Positions 44,926-54,279 of a stretch of DNA of 64,000 nucleotides are shown one piece after another. The notes below the pieces were generated by a model. That model was not told where the DNA came from, searched no databases, and worked only from the letters and a program-made list of their open reading frames with translations. The stretch spans positions 372,001-436,000 of the forward strand of contig JANSYJ010000002.1 in assembly GCA_024742495.1 (NCBI GenBank), written 5' to 3'. Position numbers and translations under genes: made by a program. Positions within the stretch are counted from its first letter, which is position 1; each line of letters opens with the position of its first letter. This stretch comes from Bacteroidota bacterium (GTDB lineage Bacteria; Bacteroidota; Bacteroidia; Flavobacteriales; Schleiferiaceae).

Positions 44926-45267
44926 TTAGCTTATTTCCTCCAATATCGAATGCCCCTTGCTTAAATCACCAGATGTCCATTGCCATTCCTCATGTAAACG
45001 AATTTTTCCATTAGGCATAAGCTCGGGCTTCGATTGACAGCGACCCGTCCGTAGTTCTCCTTTTGCATTAATTTGCTGATAAACGAAATCTAGGGCGCCA
45101 GCAGGGTTTACCGTTCCGAGTAGCTGGCCCTGCTTAATTTCACCACCGGCGTATTGACAACTTAGGATGTTTCCTTCTTGTTGGTATTCGAAAATAAGAT
45201 CATCAGCAACTTCCCCATTAGTGCTGTTTTTCAGGACTTTAAACTTTCGTTGATGATAGTTTACCAT
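44926..45267 (-). CDS. Small conserved beta-rich protein (often misnamed N-acetylglutamate synthase)
   Basis: A 113-residue protein from ATG at 45267 (an ATG nine bases earlier is possible). VNYHQRKFKVLKNSTNGEV, YAGGEIKQGQLLGTV, and the C-terminal NGKIRLHEEWQWTSGDLSKGHSILEEI match a conserved family found across bacteria and often labelled N-acetylglutamate synthase in databases without support. No GNAT fold is visible. The alternating strands suggest a small beta-barrel. Function unknown. The next gene upstream on this strand ends 12 bases before it. Confidence 0.75.
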   Translation of the reverse strand: MVNYHQRKFKVLKNSTNGEVADDLIFEYQQEGNILSCQYAGGEIKQGQLLGTVNPAGALDFVYQQINAKGELRTGRCQSKPELMPNGKIRLHEEWQWTSGDLSKGHSILEEIS

Positions 45268-45279
45268 AAGGCACATTGC

Positions 45280-45843
45280 TTAAACTCTATCCAATATGCG
45301 TTGTACACTAATGCGATGCTTGCGCTGCAAAACAATGGGGTAGAAGTTGAAAATAACATTGATGATCTGGCTGGCTATGAAGAGCGACCAATGCCCATAA
45401 AAAAGAAGGAAACAGGAGTGAAGTAGAATAAAAATGAAAGCCATAAGATGACCAAACTCCGACTGCCGGGTATTGTAATCGAATTGAATAATGCCGCTCT
45501 TTGTGCCATTGAAGTATTTCTTATTCTCCTTTTTTCGATAGAAGGTGAGCAAGAGGAAAACACGAAAGCCTTTAACGCCTAGCCATTTGTAGAGGCTGTT
45601 AAGCTGAGCTTCATTTTTTAGTCGGTAATAGGATTTAGGAAGAAGCTTACTGGTGGGATAAACAAAGCCCAAAAAGGCAATGACCCCGGTTATCAGCAAA
45701 TTAAAGGCTGCGGCTGATACAATTATAGCCAAGTTTGAAAATTCAAGTGGACTGAGTTTTAGGAATATACCACTAAGCTTAATGGCATTATAAGCGAGTA
45801 GGATGGAGAGAAAGGTGAAAAAGATTTTTTTTAGGATGAGCAT
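45280..45843 (-). CDS. Integral membrane protein of unknown function
   Basis: A 187-residue protein with four hydrophobic segments: IFFTFLSILLAYNAIKL, AIIVSAAAFNLLITGVIAFLGFV, LMAFIFILLHSCFLLFYGHW and LFIASQIINVIFNFYPIVL. The pattern with a central amphipathic KGFRVFLLL and a final NVIFNFYPIVLQRKHRIRV-like end recalls glycosyl-carrier small membrane proteins, but no family is certain. It precedes the small beta-rich gene by 12 bases and probably shares its mRNA. Confidence 0.6.
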   Translation of the reverse strand: MLILKKIFFTFLSILLAYNAIKLSGIFLKLSPLEFSNLAIIVSAAAFNLLITGVIAFLGFVYPTSKLLPKSYYRLKNEAQLNSLYKWLGVKGFRVFLLLTFYRKKENKKYFNGTKSGIIQFDYNTRQSEFGHLMAFIFILLHSCFLLFYGHWSLFIASQIINVIFNFYPIVLQRKHRISVQRILDRV

Positions 45844-46022
45844 AAAGGGACAATTATTCCTGCTTTTTATGCAGTTGGCCTTGCAAGAATTAAGGCTAAG
45901 ATACTAAGCTCGCTATTTTAAAAGCATTAATCCATTTGGAATAAACGGCAATTTGGTTTTTGGCCAATTTGTAGAATTGGAATTGCAGAAATAACTTATT
46001 TTAGTCGACCACAGAATACCCT

Positions 46023-46820
46023 ATGAAAGAAATTCTAGCGCTTATAGATTTTACCCCCGCTTCTGAGCATTGTTTAAAGCAGGCAATATATTTAGCCCAG
46101 GCCAACAACTATTCCATTTGCCTTTGTCATGTTTCTAAATCCTATTATGGTGAGGTGCCAGAGGAACTAAAGGCAGAAATGAAGCCTTTTGAAGCGAAGT
46201 TGAAAGAGGCGGGCATAGATTATAGTGTTCAATTTGGGCAAGGGGATTTATACAGCGAAGTGGCGCCCATTGTGGAGGAACGCGGCACCAAGCTCGTAAT
46301 GGTGGCCACCCACGGAAAGCGCGGCTTAAAGCAAAACTTGTTTGGGGCCAATATCCATAAACTGGTGAAGCATATACCAGTAACTACGCTGGTATTAAGC
46401 TTGGATAGTCCATTGGCTGAAAAGGCTTTTCAAAAAGTACTATTGCCAATTGCGCCTCATGATGATATTCTGGTTAAAGTGGAGGCTTGCATGGAAGTAG
46501 CAGGAGAAAATGCCCAGTTTGATATTTTCACGGTTCTAAAATCTGGCCAGGCGATTGACGAAAAATTAAAATCCAACCTAAGTACCATCGGAAGTTTCCT
46601 CGATGAAAAAGGACTATCCTGGAATAGCGTAGAGCATGAGACCGACCAGTTTTCAATTGGCTATTCCAACAGCATTATAGACTATGCTGCCAGCAATGGC
46701 TATGATTTAGTAGCCGTAATGACCGATGTGTCTGCTGCCAACCGCCACTATGGAAATGTGGATAAGGAAAGTCTGCTGATTAATGATAAGGGTTTACAGA
46801 TTTTAAGCGCTAGAGCTTAA
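46023..46820 (+). CDS. Universal stress protein, tandem domain
   Basis: A 265-residue cytoplasmic protein with two Usp folds. The first is complete: EILALIDFTPASEHCLKQAIYLA and MVATHGKRGLKQNLFGANIHKLVKHIPVTTLVL, where the G-x2-G-x9-G nucleotide loop is recognisable (GKRGLKQNLFGAN). The second (FQKVLLPIAPHDDILVKVEACMEVA to YDLVAVMTDVSA) lacks a clean ATP loop. Usp proteins aid survival under starvation or stress. The last 4 bases overlap the convergent HD gene. Confidence 0.9.
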   Translation: MKEILALIDFTPASEHCLKQAIYLAQANNYSICLCHVSKSYYGEVPEELKAEMKPFEAKLKEAGIDYSVQFGQGDLYSEVAPIVEERGTKLVMVATHGKRGLKQNLFGANIHKLVKHIPVTTLVLSLDSPLAEKAFQKVLLPIAPHDDILVKVEACMEVAGENAQFDIFTVLKSGQAIDEKLKSNLSTIGSFLDEKGLSWNSVEHETDQFSIGYSNSIIDYAASNGYDLVAVMTDVSAANRHYGNVDKESLLINDKGLQILSARA

Positions 46821-47398
46821 GCCACTCTTTTAGATTTTAGGTCGGCCAGTATTTTAAGTTTGGCGGCCTGCCTTTCCGTTTTACAGAAGTCCGTCCAATA
46901 TTCATGTTGCTCCAAAAAGGAGATTTGCATTTCGAGCCACTGTTCTTTGCTCAGTTCGGGATTTCGTGCTTTTAGCTCGCTATAGAGGCCGTGGGAAATA
47001 CTGTAATAATAGTTACCTCCTAGGTAAAATAAATCCGCATCACAAATTATTTTCTCCAACAAGGACTTTGGTTGTTGTGGAATTTTCGTTGCGCGAATCA
47101 TATTGGCTATCAGCTCGATATCCCCATCATTAAAATTAAATTGGGGCAATACATTTTCGGCAATTTGAACACCGGCTTCTTCGTGATTGGCATAGGTACT
47201 AAGGAAGCCCGAATCGTGGTAAGCCACGGCGACTTTTAATAGGGCCAAATCCTTTTCACTTAATGCTTCTTTTTGAGCAATTAGCTCAGCGGCCTGTAAA
47301 ACATCGATGGTATGCTGCGGGGCATGGTAGTGCAGTTCCGAGGAAAGACCTTCTTCCAGAATCTTGATAATATGTTCTATCGCAGCAGCGTGATTCAT
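46817..47398 (-). CDS. HD-domain phosphohydrolase-like protein
   Basis: ATG at 47398 is preferred to one at 47470 because homologous HD proteins begin in this way (MNHAAAIEHIIKIL). The 193-residue product has YHAPQHTIDVLQAAELI with the first His, VAYHDSGFLSTYANHEEAGV with the HD pair, and IICDADLFYLGG with the last Asp, so the metal site is complete. HD proteins of this type hydrolyse nucleotides or phosphoesters; the substrate is unknown. It converges on the universal stress gene with a 4-base overlap. Confidence 0.8.
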   Translation of the reverse strand: MNHAAAIEHIIKILEEGLSSELHYHAPQHTIDVLQAAELIAQKEALSEKDLALLKVAVAYHDSGFLSTYANHEEAGVQIAENVLPQFNFNDGDIELIANMIRATKIPQQPKSLLEKIICDADLFYLGGNYYYSISHGLYSELKARNPELSKEQWLEMQISFLEQHEYWTDFCKTERQAAKLKILADLKSKRVA

Positions 47399-47561
47399 TT
47401 TGTCTATTTGCAAGTGAGGCAAATTAAGTAAATCTATTGGAGCAGCTCTTTGGCGAGCTTTCATTTCCAAATCGGAGCCAGCCTTTTATCCATTAATCCT
47501 CATTTTTAGAATGCTCAAGGCACTAGGTTTTTAGCGACTTCTATTCCCTATTTCAAATGCC

Positions 47562-47569
47562 TACATTTG
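47562..47569 (+). promoter_or_regulatory. -7 promoter element of the YiiX-cyclase operon
   Basis: TACATTTG is an exact TAnnTTTG match 22 bases before the ATG at 47591. It overlaps a possible in-frame TTG start at 47567, which argues that the ATG is the true start. The -33 element is weak. Confidence 0.5.
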
Positions 47570-47590
47570 GGAAAACCAAAATTCAATAGC

Positions 47591-48412
47591 ATGAAAACCA
47601 AACAATTCAAATTGGCGCTGGGCCTTTTAGCCTTAGTAATACTTCATCTTTTTCCAGCCACCGCGCTTGCGGCTAATTCGGATTTTGCTAGCCTAAAGCA
47701 AATTGAGGGCGACACTATAAACCCGGCAACAGATAGCACCTATTCCCAGGTTAAGGATAAATTGAAAACCGGAGACCTTTTACTTTTTGTGGGTTTTGAT
47801 CCGGCTGGAATAGGGATTATATATTTGGAAATGGACATATTAAATATCAAGCCCTTTACCCACGTGGGGATCGTATTTGATTTGCCTGCTAGCAATGGTC
47901 AGCCGGCCGGACTCTATTTTTGGCAGGCGGCACCGGGCGACCCAAATGATCCTGATCGCTTTGGTCCAGATTATATAAAAGGCGTGCCCAGCGATGGCGC
48001 CCAAATGGTGTCCTTAGATAGTCTGATGGCCTATGTAAAAGCTATTCCTTTAGATACCGAGCCGATGATTGTAACGGTAAGACCGCTTGAAAAAGCCCTA
48101 ACAAGCCAGGAAGAAGCAGATCTATTGCATTATGCCAGAACGGTTAGTGGTCGTTCTTTTTCCTATCCCACAGATGGGGGTATGGTAGTAGATTATGTGG
48201 CCGGAGCTGCCGGCAAGCAAAGCGGTAATGAATCTTTCTTTTGCAGCAAACTGGCCAGTCAAACTTTTTATGAGGCAGGCCTAATTGAAGAAGTAATTAC
48301 CAATAGCGTGCTGCCCGGTCACTTCGCGATTACACCCGACAATCCTGAGAATAAAATTAACTTCACTATTGACAATCAGTTCGGACAAATTACTCCCATC
48401 TGGCCTTATTAG
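47591..48412 (+). CDS. YiiX/NlpC-P60-like papain-fold hydrolase, exported
   Basis: A 273-residue protein with a signal peptide (ALGLLALVILHLFPATALA-AN). LKTGDLLLFVG near residue 60, FTHVGIVFDLP near 94 with a candidate catalytic His, and ESFFCSKLASQTFYEAG near 225 with a candidate Cys fit the circularly permuted papain fold of YiiX-like proteins. They cut amide bonds in peptidoglycan peptides or lipids. The next gene starts 2 bases after its stop. Confidence 0.78.
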   Translation: MKTKQFKLALGLLALVILHLFPATALAANSDFASLKQIEGDTINPATDSTYSQVKDKLKTGDLLLFVGFDPAGIGIIYLEMDILNIKPFTHVGIVFDLPASNGQPAGLYFWQAAPGDPNDPDRFGPDYIKGVPSDGAQMVSLDSLMAYVKAIPLDTEPMIVTVRPLEKALTSQEEADLLHYARTVSGRSFSYPTDGGMVVDYVAGAAGKQSGNESFFCSKLASQTFYEAGLIEEVITNSVLPGHFAITPDNPENKINFTIDNQFGQITPIWPY

Positions 48413-48414
48413 AC

Positions 48415-50412
48415 TTGAGACTTAGAAAGATCCTTTTCATATTATTTATTGGGCTGCTATTAGGAGGGCCTCTGTCGCTTCATGCTCAAAAATCAGCTTT
48501 AGACCTAAAGATTGAGCTATGGGCAGATAGCAGTGGGCGGACTTCCTTTATAGAGATGAGAAGCAATGAAAAGCTTCTTTTTTCGGAAGAGGATGAGGTG
48601 ACCTTTGATAAAAGCACGCCCGTTTATTGGTTAAGGATTAAAATACCTGCGGGTGATAAGGGGCAGACGGCAATTTTAAAAGCGAAGTACCTTGATAGTT
48701 TAGAGGTCTATATTGCAAATAAGGAGGGCCGCTATCCAGCCATCCTTTCCGGTGAAAATATTCCTTTAGCAAATAGGCCCATCGCTTATTAAGAGCATCT
48801 TGGAATTCCACTAAAGCTTGCGAGCCAGCCGCAAATTATCTATGCCCGTGTTTCGTCTTATTCCAATTTCTCCTTACTGTTTCGCAGTATAGCTAATATT
48901 GAACTGGTAGATCAAGAACGTTTTGAGCGGGAGGCCATTGAGGCCCGTTATTTCCATGGGATATTCCTGGGGATCTTAGTGGCCTTGATGATTTACAACT
49001 CCATCATTTTCCTTATTTATCGCGATCGAGGTTATTTAATCTATGCCCTTTTTATGTTTACTCAGGCCCTGTATCACCTTTCGGTGACGGGCTTTTTAAA
49101 CGAACTCTTTTTTGCTGAAATTCCATCGATTGGGAAATACTCGCCCTATGTGGCAGCGGCAATATCTATTAGTGCCTTTATCTATTTCACCCAGGTTTAT
49201 TTAAATACTAAGAAGCTAACACCGATTTATCATCGGCTGCTGAGCATCTTGATGTTACTGGTAATCCTTACTAATATTTGGGGTTATTTTTTCCGTTTAG
49301 ATATTGCCAATAGCCTCATGCTTTTAGAGGGTATTGTTATGAATAGCTTGGCCTTTTTCGCTGCGATTCAGGCCATGCGTAAAAATTACCTGCCGGCGCG
49401 TTATTTCCTTATTGCCAGTGTATTGGCTTTTGCCGCTTATGCGGTATTTGTAATGGTGAAGTTTGAACTCTTGCCTAATGTTTTCATTAGTCGTTATGCC
49501 TTTCAAATTGCAATTGCCTTACAGTCTTTGCTTTATGCGATTGGTTTAGCCGATCGGATGCGGGTCATTTTAAAAGAATTAGCCGAAAAGAAACTGGAGA
49601 AGGCACGATTAGAAAAGGAGCAGCAGATTAAGCTTAAGAAGATTTTAGAAGAGCAAAACGAAGCCTTGGAAGTAAAGGTGAAAGAGCGAACCACAGAAAT
49701 TCGTGCCGCTAATTCGCAGTTGGAAGAACAGTATTCCCTCTTGGAAACCGAAAAACATAAAAGTGAAAGTTTGCTATTGAATATCCTTCCTGCGCAAATT
49801 GCCCAAGAGCTAAAAGATAAGGGCAGCTCCGATGCCCAGCTTATTAATCAGGTTACGGTATTGTTTACCGATTTTAAGGGCTTTACGGCCATGAGTGAAA
49901 GCATGGCGCCCAAGGACTTGGTGCGGGATTTACATCAATGCTTTTCGGCTTTTGATAAGATTTGTGAAGCCCACAATATTGAAAAGATTAAAACCATTGG
50001 CGACGCCTATATGGCGGCCGGTGGCTTGCCCAGTACCGAAGCGCATCAGGTATCGGAAATGCTATTGGCGGCACTTGAAATGCGGGATTTTGTGGAACAA
50101 GGCAAGAAATTAAAGGAGGAAGAAGGTTTACCCTTTTTTGAGCTGCGCATTGGTATTCATACCGGACCGGTGATTGCGGGCATAGTAGGAATAAAAAAGT
50201 TCCAGTATGATATTTGGGGTGATACTGTAAACACCGCCAGTCGGATGGAATCGAATGGTGCGGTGGGGAAAATTAATATTTCGCAAAGTACCTATGAGCT
50301 GCTAAAGGAGGATGCGCGTTTTAGCTTTGAAGCAAGGGGGAAAATACATGCCAAGGGCAAGGGTGATATTGATATGTATTTCGTGGATCGTGCGAAAAGT
50401 ACGACTGATTAA
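48415..50412 (+). pseudogene. 7TMR-DISM class III adenylate cyclase gene with in-frame stop
   Basis: From TTG at 48415 the frame encodes a signal peptide and a DISM-type sensor domain, meets TAA at 48790-48792 (codon 126), then continues in the same frame without loss to 50412. Beyond the stop come more sensor domain, seven membrane segments (from RYFHGIFLGILVALMIY), a coiled coil (ELAEKKLEKARLEKEQQIKLKK) and a class III cyclase domain. In full-length numbering, metal ligands D486 and D530, adenine-specific K526 and D599, and N606 and R610 are all present, so the catalytic part is intact. It is either a recent nonsense mutant, a readthrough gene or a sequencing error. The next start after the stop (48979) would lack the sensor. 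Confidence 0.8.
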
Positions 50413-50703
50413 ATGCCCTGGTCTTTAATAACTCTATTTTGATTTGTTGGTGCTAATTAGCTGTGAGAGAAGGCCTAGCGAGCGATAGGTTGCAGGCTAG
50501 AAATGGAGCTTTAGGGAGATCGCGGAGCTCCTTTGAGATCCCGCGACCGAACTTAGCTTCATGAATAGCCAAGGCTTGGAGCTTGCAAGCCTAAAATCTA
50601 GCAAAGCTTTTTCTAAATGGTTGGGAGGCTAGGGGATTAGTCTTTTATCGCGCAGGGATCTGAGCTTGGAGCTAAAGGAAATTTCGTTCTTAAAGCGGGG
50701 ATT

Positions 50704-51240
50704 TTAGTAATCCGGCTGATAACATCGGTGCAAACCATCAATAATGCAAAGCGCTCCTTCTTTATTGAGTTTAAGGTTTTGACGGAGATCCCATGCTCTG
50801 GATCGCAATACCGCTACTTTAGATTGTTCCTCCCGCGATTTTCCTTGAAAATACAGGTAGCGAACGTACTCCTCTAAATCATAAACGTCCTCTTTTAAAT
50901 AGTTTAGGCTTAGCACGGAATCCTTGGTCCAAGACCAGTTGCCCTTTAATACCGAAACTTCAAAGCCATTATTAAGCGATTGAAAATTGCTGCTATCCTT
51001 TAAGGCAGCGTCGTAGAACTTGGTTTCTTTATAAACAACTTCATGGAACTGGGTGGAATCGAAGAAGCGAATTATTCGGTAAACATCGCTGTGGCCATGG
51101 ACTTCGAGTCCGTTTTGATACTCGGTAGGCTGGCCTAATTCATATTGGAATTCACGAGCTAGGAGGTAGCTGGTTTCTGGCTTTTGAGAGGCTTGACTAA
51201 AAGCGAGGTATAGAAGGATGGAAAGCAAAGAGTAGGGCAT
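50704..51240 (-). CDS. Small secreted protein of unknown function
   Basis: A 178-residue protein with a signal peptide (PYSLLSILLYLAFSQA). No recognised domain; SLNYLKEDVYDLEEYVRYLYFQGK and a late CIIDGLHRCYQPDY with two Cys are visible. Between this stop and the cyclase end, 50413-50703 contains only a hairpin TCGCGG/CCGCGA at 50520-50546. Probably lineage-specific. Confidence 0.55.
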   Translation of the reverse strand: MPYSLLSILLYLAFSQASQKPETSYLLAREFQYELGQPTEYQNGLEVHGHSDVYRIIRFFDSTQFHEVVYKETKFYDAALKDSSNFQSLNNGFEVSVLKGNWSWTKDSVLSLNYLKEDVYDLEEYVRYLYFQGKSREEQSKVAVLRSRAWDLRQNLKLNKEGALCIIDGLHRCYQPDY

Positions 51241-51329
51241 TTCAAAAGGTTTTTAAGCGATTGGACTTTTCGGAAATCGTGAGCCTAGAGGCTTTTGTGT
51301 TTTTGATTTATTGGTTTTTTAAGGGTTTA

Positions 51330-51920
51330 TCACTCCTTTAAATCTATTGACTGCCAATAGGTCTGACTAAGCTCTCTGATTTCTTTGGGTTTAAGACCAA
51401 AACTGTGTTGTGCTTTAAAGCTTCGATTGTCCCAACGATTGAGCTCAAAAACATAAAAAAGTAGGTATCCGCCAATGGAAATTGTTTCGGCTTCGCAGCC
51501 CATTTGATACAGAACCTCGTATTCCCTTGCGGCTAGGGCTTTTTGCATTAATGCGTATTTATCCGAATAATTTCTTTTTCGCAAAAGGCCCTCATAGGCG
51601 ATGGCTTGAATAGTGCCATTGGGGTAGTACAATAGCAATTCGAGTTCTTTTATATGCGCCTCTTTCATAATCCAATGGCGGCGATTAAATTGCTTTGGGG
51701 TATAGCCATGGAAACCTACAATGCCGCTAGAAATGCTATGATTTTGCGCCACCAAAACCGAATCCCTTATTTCGGGCCTTATTTCTTGCCAGTTAAAACT
51801 CCAAGTGGGCTGGTAAAAGGAGCTGAGTACTATGCATAGGGCCATGCTTAATACACTGATCAATATGTGGTTATGGCCAGACTTTATAAGGCGTTTTTTG
51901 TTTTGAGACTTGGTAAACAT
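51330..51920 (-). CDS. Exported protein of unknown function
   Basis: A 196-residue protein with an N-terminal membrane segment (ILISVLSMALCIVLSSFY) after a basic start. The rest has no known family; YPNGTIQAIAYEGLLRKRNYSDKYALMQKAL and VLYQMGCEAETISIGGYLLFYVFELNRWD are notable. The HEAT-like look of the first phrase is weak. It is one of a series of small, separate minus-strand genes. Confidence 0.55.
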   Translation of the reverse strand: MFTKSQNKKRLIKSGHNHILISVLSMALCIVLSSFYQPTWSFNWQEIRPEIRDSVLVAQNHSISSGIVGFHGYTPKQFNRRHWIMKEAHIKELELLLYYPNGTIQAIAYEGLLRKRNYSDKYALMQKALAAREYEVLYQMGCEAETISIGGYLLFYVFELNRWDNRSFKAQHSFGLKPKEIRELSQTYWQSIDLKE

Positions 51921-51938
51921 TGTTTCAGCGCTTCTAAT

Positions 51939-52514
51939 TTATTCTAATAAACGCATTTGCATTAGACTGTAATAAGGTCCAGAGATGGCTTTGTTTTTTA
52001 ATAGAACGGGATTGTCTTGGATATAGTAGAAGGCAATTTGCTTTTTGTTGAAGGCTAGGGAGCGCGAGGCTAAATATTCGCTTAATAGATGTTTATAAAT
52101 GACTTCCAGTTCCATTTCTTGCTTGTCTATTAATTCGGCATCATAATATTCTGCACAGCATTTTTGCAGCGCTTGTTGGTACTTGATGAAGATTATAGTG
52201 AGGATTTGTCTGAGTTCTACCGGTCTTTGATTTTGCAGCTCCAAGACCGCTGATTTAAGCTCCTCATTAAGCTCGGGTAGTTTTGGGCTAGGAAGCTGAA
52301 GCAAAGGCTTATAAGCTCTTGCAAATTCTTCCAGCATAGTGAGCAAGGCCTCATAATCGGTTTCGATTGGAGCAGGAGAGGCATCTACTGTATCTTCAAT
52401 GCTGGCTTGTTCAGTCTTTTCCGATATGCTAGGGGCTGTATCTTCGGGCAAATTAGTGTTGCAAGCCCAAAGTAGTGGGGTGAGTGTAAAGTACTTAAGC
52501 CAATTAGTTTTCAT
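51939..52514 (-). CDS. Lipoprotein of unknown function
   Basis: ATG at 52514 gives a lipoprotein signal (LTPLLWAC) and 191 residues; starts further upstream would run through the DUF2007 gene and lack a signal. The mature part begins with an acidic, Pro-rich stretch and continues as helix (ALLTMLEEFARAYKPLLQL). Its start overlaps the end of the DUF2007 gene by 11 bases, so the two are translated together. Confidence 0.62.
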   Translation of the reverse strand: MKTNWLKYFTLTPLLWACNTNLPEDTAPSISEKTEQASIEDTVDASPAPIETDYEALLTMLEEFARAYKPLLQLPSPKLPELNEELKSAVLELQNQRPVELRQILTIIFIKYQQALQKCCAEYYDAELIDKQEMELEVIYKHLLSEYLASRSLAFNKKQIAFYYIQDNPVLLKNKAISGPYYSLMQMRLLE

Positions 52515-52731
52515 CCTCCTTTTGGGCCGATTCCAAAATTGCCAATGCCTTGGATGCATCTTCCTCAGCGACATAGAGATCCACATCGTAATAAGAGGCG
52601 CCAAAGCCTGCGAGCCTGGCCGATTCTACATTGTCCTTAATATGATATTCAATTTGTTCTTCCTGGAGTAATTGGGCTACTCGGTTGATGAAGATTGCAC
52701 TGTTGGTGGCGAGTTTTACGATTTCGGACAT
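52504..52731 (-). CDS. DUF2007-family small protein
   Basis: A 75-residue protein with the compact fold of DUF2007 (PII-like signal transducer look): IVKLATNSAIFINRVAQLLQEEQIEYHIKDN, SYYDVDLYVAEEDASKALAIL. Members are widespread and often sit next to membrane or envelope genes. The stop overlaps the following lipoprotein start by 11 bases. Confidence 0.82.
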   Translation of the reverse strand: MSEIVKLATNSAIFINRVAQLLQEEQIEYHIKDNVESARLAGFGASYYDVDLYVAEEDASKALAILESAQKEDEN

Positions 52732-52772
52732 AGGATGATTTTAGAGCGATGAAAAAATATTGAGGTGTAAAT

Positions 52773-53528
52773 TTAAGGCTGTTCCCAGCGAATTACATTT
52801 TCTTTCTTTAAAAGGAACTCGCCCTTAAGGTAGTTAAATTCCCCGCTGCGAATACTATCGGTATTTAAGCCATGGGAATAGGCATAGCTACTGATGTAAC
52901 GATAAGTAAGGGTGTTTGAGTCGGGATTGTATTTCAAAGAAGCTTCTTCGGCTTCCAGTCCGTCATCTTGACAAAAAGCTAATTTCTCGCCCTTGCGAAA
53001 TGGAATGGGATGCAGTAAAACACTGTCTGTTTTAATGGAGATGAGGGTGGCGTTTAAACAGCGCACGGTAAATACTGATGCGGGTCGGCCCCAGCTTTCA
53101 TCGATGATGAGGTATTTACCATCGGGTAGTGGATGGATTTCTTTGACTTGGTTTAAGTTGATGCTTTGACTTTCTTCCTGCTCGGCCTTTAAATTATAAT
53201 GAATCCAAGCATACCAGCTCGAGTTGCAATAGGCGCCGCAAGATTCCAGTTGAATGGCGTAGATTTTAAATAGCCCATCTGGACTGTGGACCAGTTGATA
53301 ATCCATAAACATCATTCGGCTGTCGTCAAATTCACGATCAAGGGCTTCCCGCGACAGCGCATTTTCTTCATCAAATAATTCGCGTTTTATGGCATATTCA
53401 TAAGCCTGGAAGATAGCGGAATCAGCTTGGTTGAAATGCTTGTAAGTGCTTTCGCCCTGCCATAAAATGGAAGGGAAACTGCTTATGAAAAGCGAGTGGA
53501 TTAGGCTTAAGAGAATTGTCGTTGACAT
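52773..53528 (-). CDS. Secreted protein of unknown function
   Basis: A 251-residue protein with a signal peptide (TTILLSLIHSLFISSFPSIL). Repeated beta motifs (FKIYAIQLESCGAYCNSSWYAWIHYN, HPLPDGKYLIIDESWGRP, LTYRYISSYAYSHG) may form a beta-propeller or sandwich. Cys pair CGAYC is visible. No family recognised. Confidence 0.58.
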   Translation of the reverse strand: MSTTILLSLIHSLFISSFPSILWQGESTYKHFNQADSAIFQAYEYAIKRELFDEENALSREALDREFDDSRMMFMDYQLVHSPDGLFKIYAIQLESCGAYCNSSWYAWIHYNLKAEQEESQSINLNQVKEIHPLPDGKYLIIDESWGRPASVFTVRCLNATLISIKTDSVLLHPIPFRKGEKLAFCQDDGLEAEEASLKYNPDSNTLTYRYISSYAYSHGLNTDSIRSGEFNYLKGEFLLKKENVIRWEQP

Positions 53529-53574
53529 GGGAGATGTGGAAGTTTATTAATGCGGCGATTTTTTAAGGTGGTTT

Positions 53575-54141
53575 TCAATTGCTTCGATCTGGATTTCGCA
53601 TATCGGTTTCAAGAATGGCATATTCATAATTGTCGGACCAGCCTGATTTTAAAGGAAGTATTTGTCTTCCTCGGCCTTCGCGAATAAAGCCCACTTTTTC
53701 CAGAACTTTTATGGAACCGATATTGGCCACCGCGCAGCCTGCTTCAATGCGGTGCAGTTTTAATTCATCAAAGCCATAATCAAGCATTTTTGATAAAACT
53801 TCACTTGCATATCCCTTATTCCAATGCATAGAATGAATTTTAAACCATAATTCACAACGATTGTATTTTTCGCTTCCGAGTTTTAAGCCAATTAGGCCTA
53901 TAAAACCCTGATTCGAAATTGACTCGATGGCAAAGGTGTACCGATGGGCTTTCTGTTCTTGATGTTCCTTAATCCAAGCTTCAATAATCGACCGAGATTC
54001 CTTGATGTTTTTAGGAATGCCCAAGGTATTATAGGTATCAGTTTCAGGTAATGAATGCAGATCGTGAATTGAATTGAGATCTGCGGTAGTGATTAGTCTG
54101 ATCCTGGTTCTTTCTGTTAAAAGTTCGTTGTTCATTTTCAA
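53575..54141 (-). CDS. GNAT N-acetyltransferase, RimJ/RimL type
   Basis: A 188-residue GNAT with the RimJ/RimL order: TERTRIRLITTADLNSIHDLHSLPET, IGLIGLKLGSEKYNRCELWFKIHSMHWNKGYASEVLSKMLDYGFDEL carrying the acetyl-CoA loop (HWNKGYASE), and IEAGCAVANIGSIKVLEKVGFIREG with the Asn and Ser that end the domain. Substrate may be a protein N-terminus or a small amine. Starts at 54141 or 54135. Confidence 0.88.
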   Translation of the reverse strand: MKMNNELLTERTRIRLITTADLNSIHDLHSLPETDTYNTLGIPKNIKESRSIIEAWIKEHQEQKAHRYTFAIESISNQGFIGLIGLKLGSEKYNRCELWFKIHSMHWNKGYASEVLSKMLDYGFDELKLHRIEAGCAVANIGSIKVLEKVGFIREGRGRQILPLKSGWSDNYEYAILETDMRNPDRSN

Positions 54142-54279
54142 ATAGAAAAGAGATTAAAGCGGCTTTGCGATTAAATGAAATTTGCTTGGAAGGTATAAAC
54201 GAAAGCCGTGGATTTCAAAGATAGGCAGCGCTATTGGATGCTCAGTATCGATCTGTTTTACAGTTGGGGATAGCCAGTT

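Noticed and set aside
44926-45267. N-acetylglutamate synthase
   Set aside because: No GNAT motif or amino acid kinase domain is visible; the name is a database artefact for this small family.
50520-50546. Small RNA or terminator at the TCGCGG/CCGCGA hairpin
   Set aside because: Arms are only six bases with a 15-base loop and no T run; nothing else marks a transcript end.
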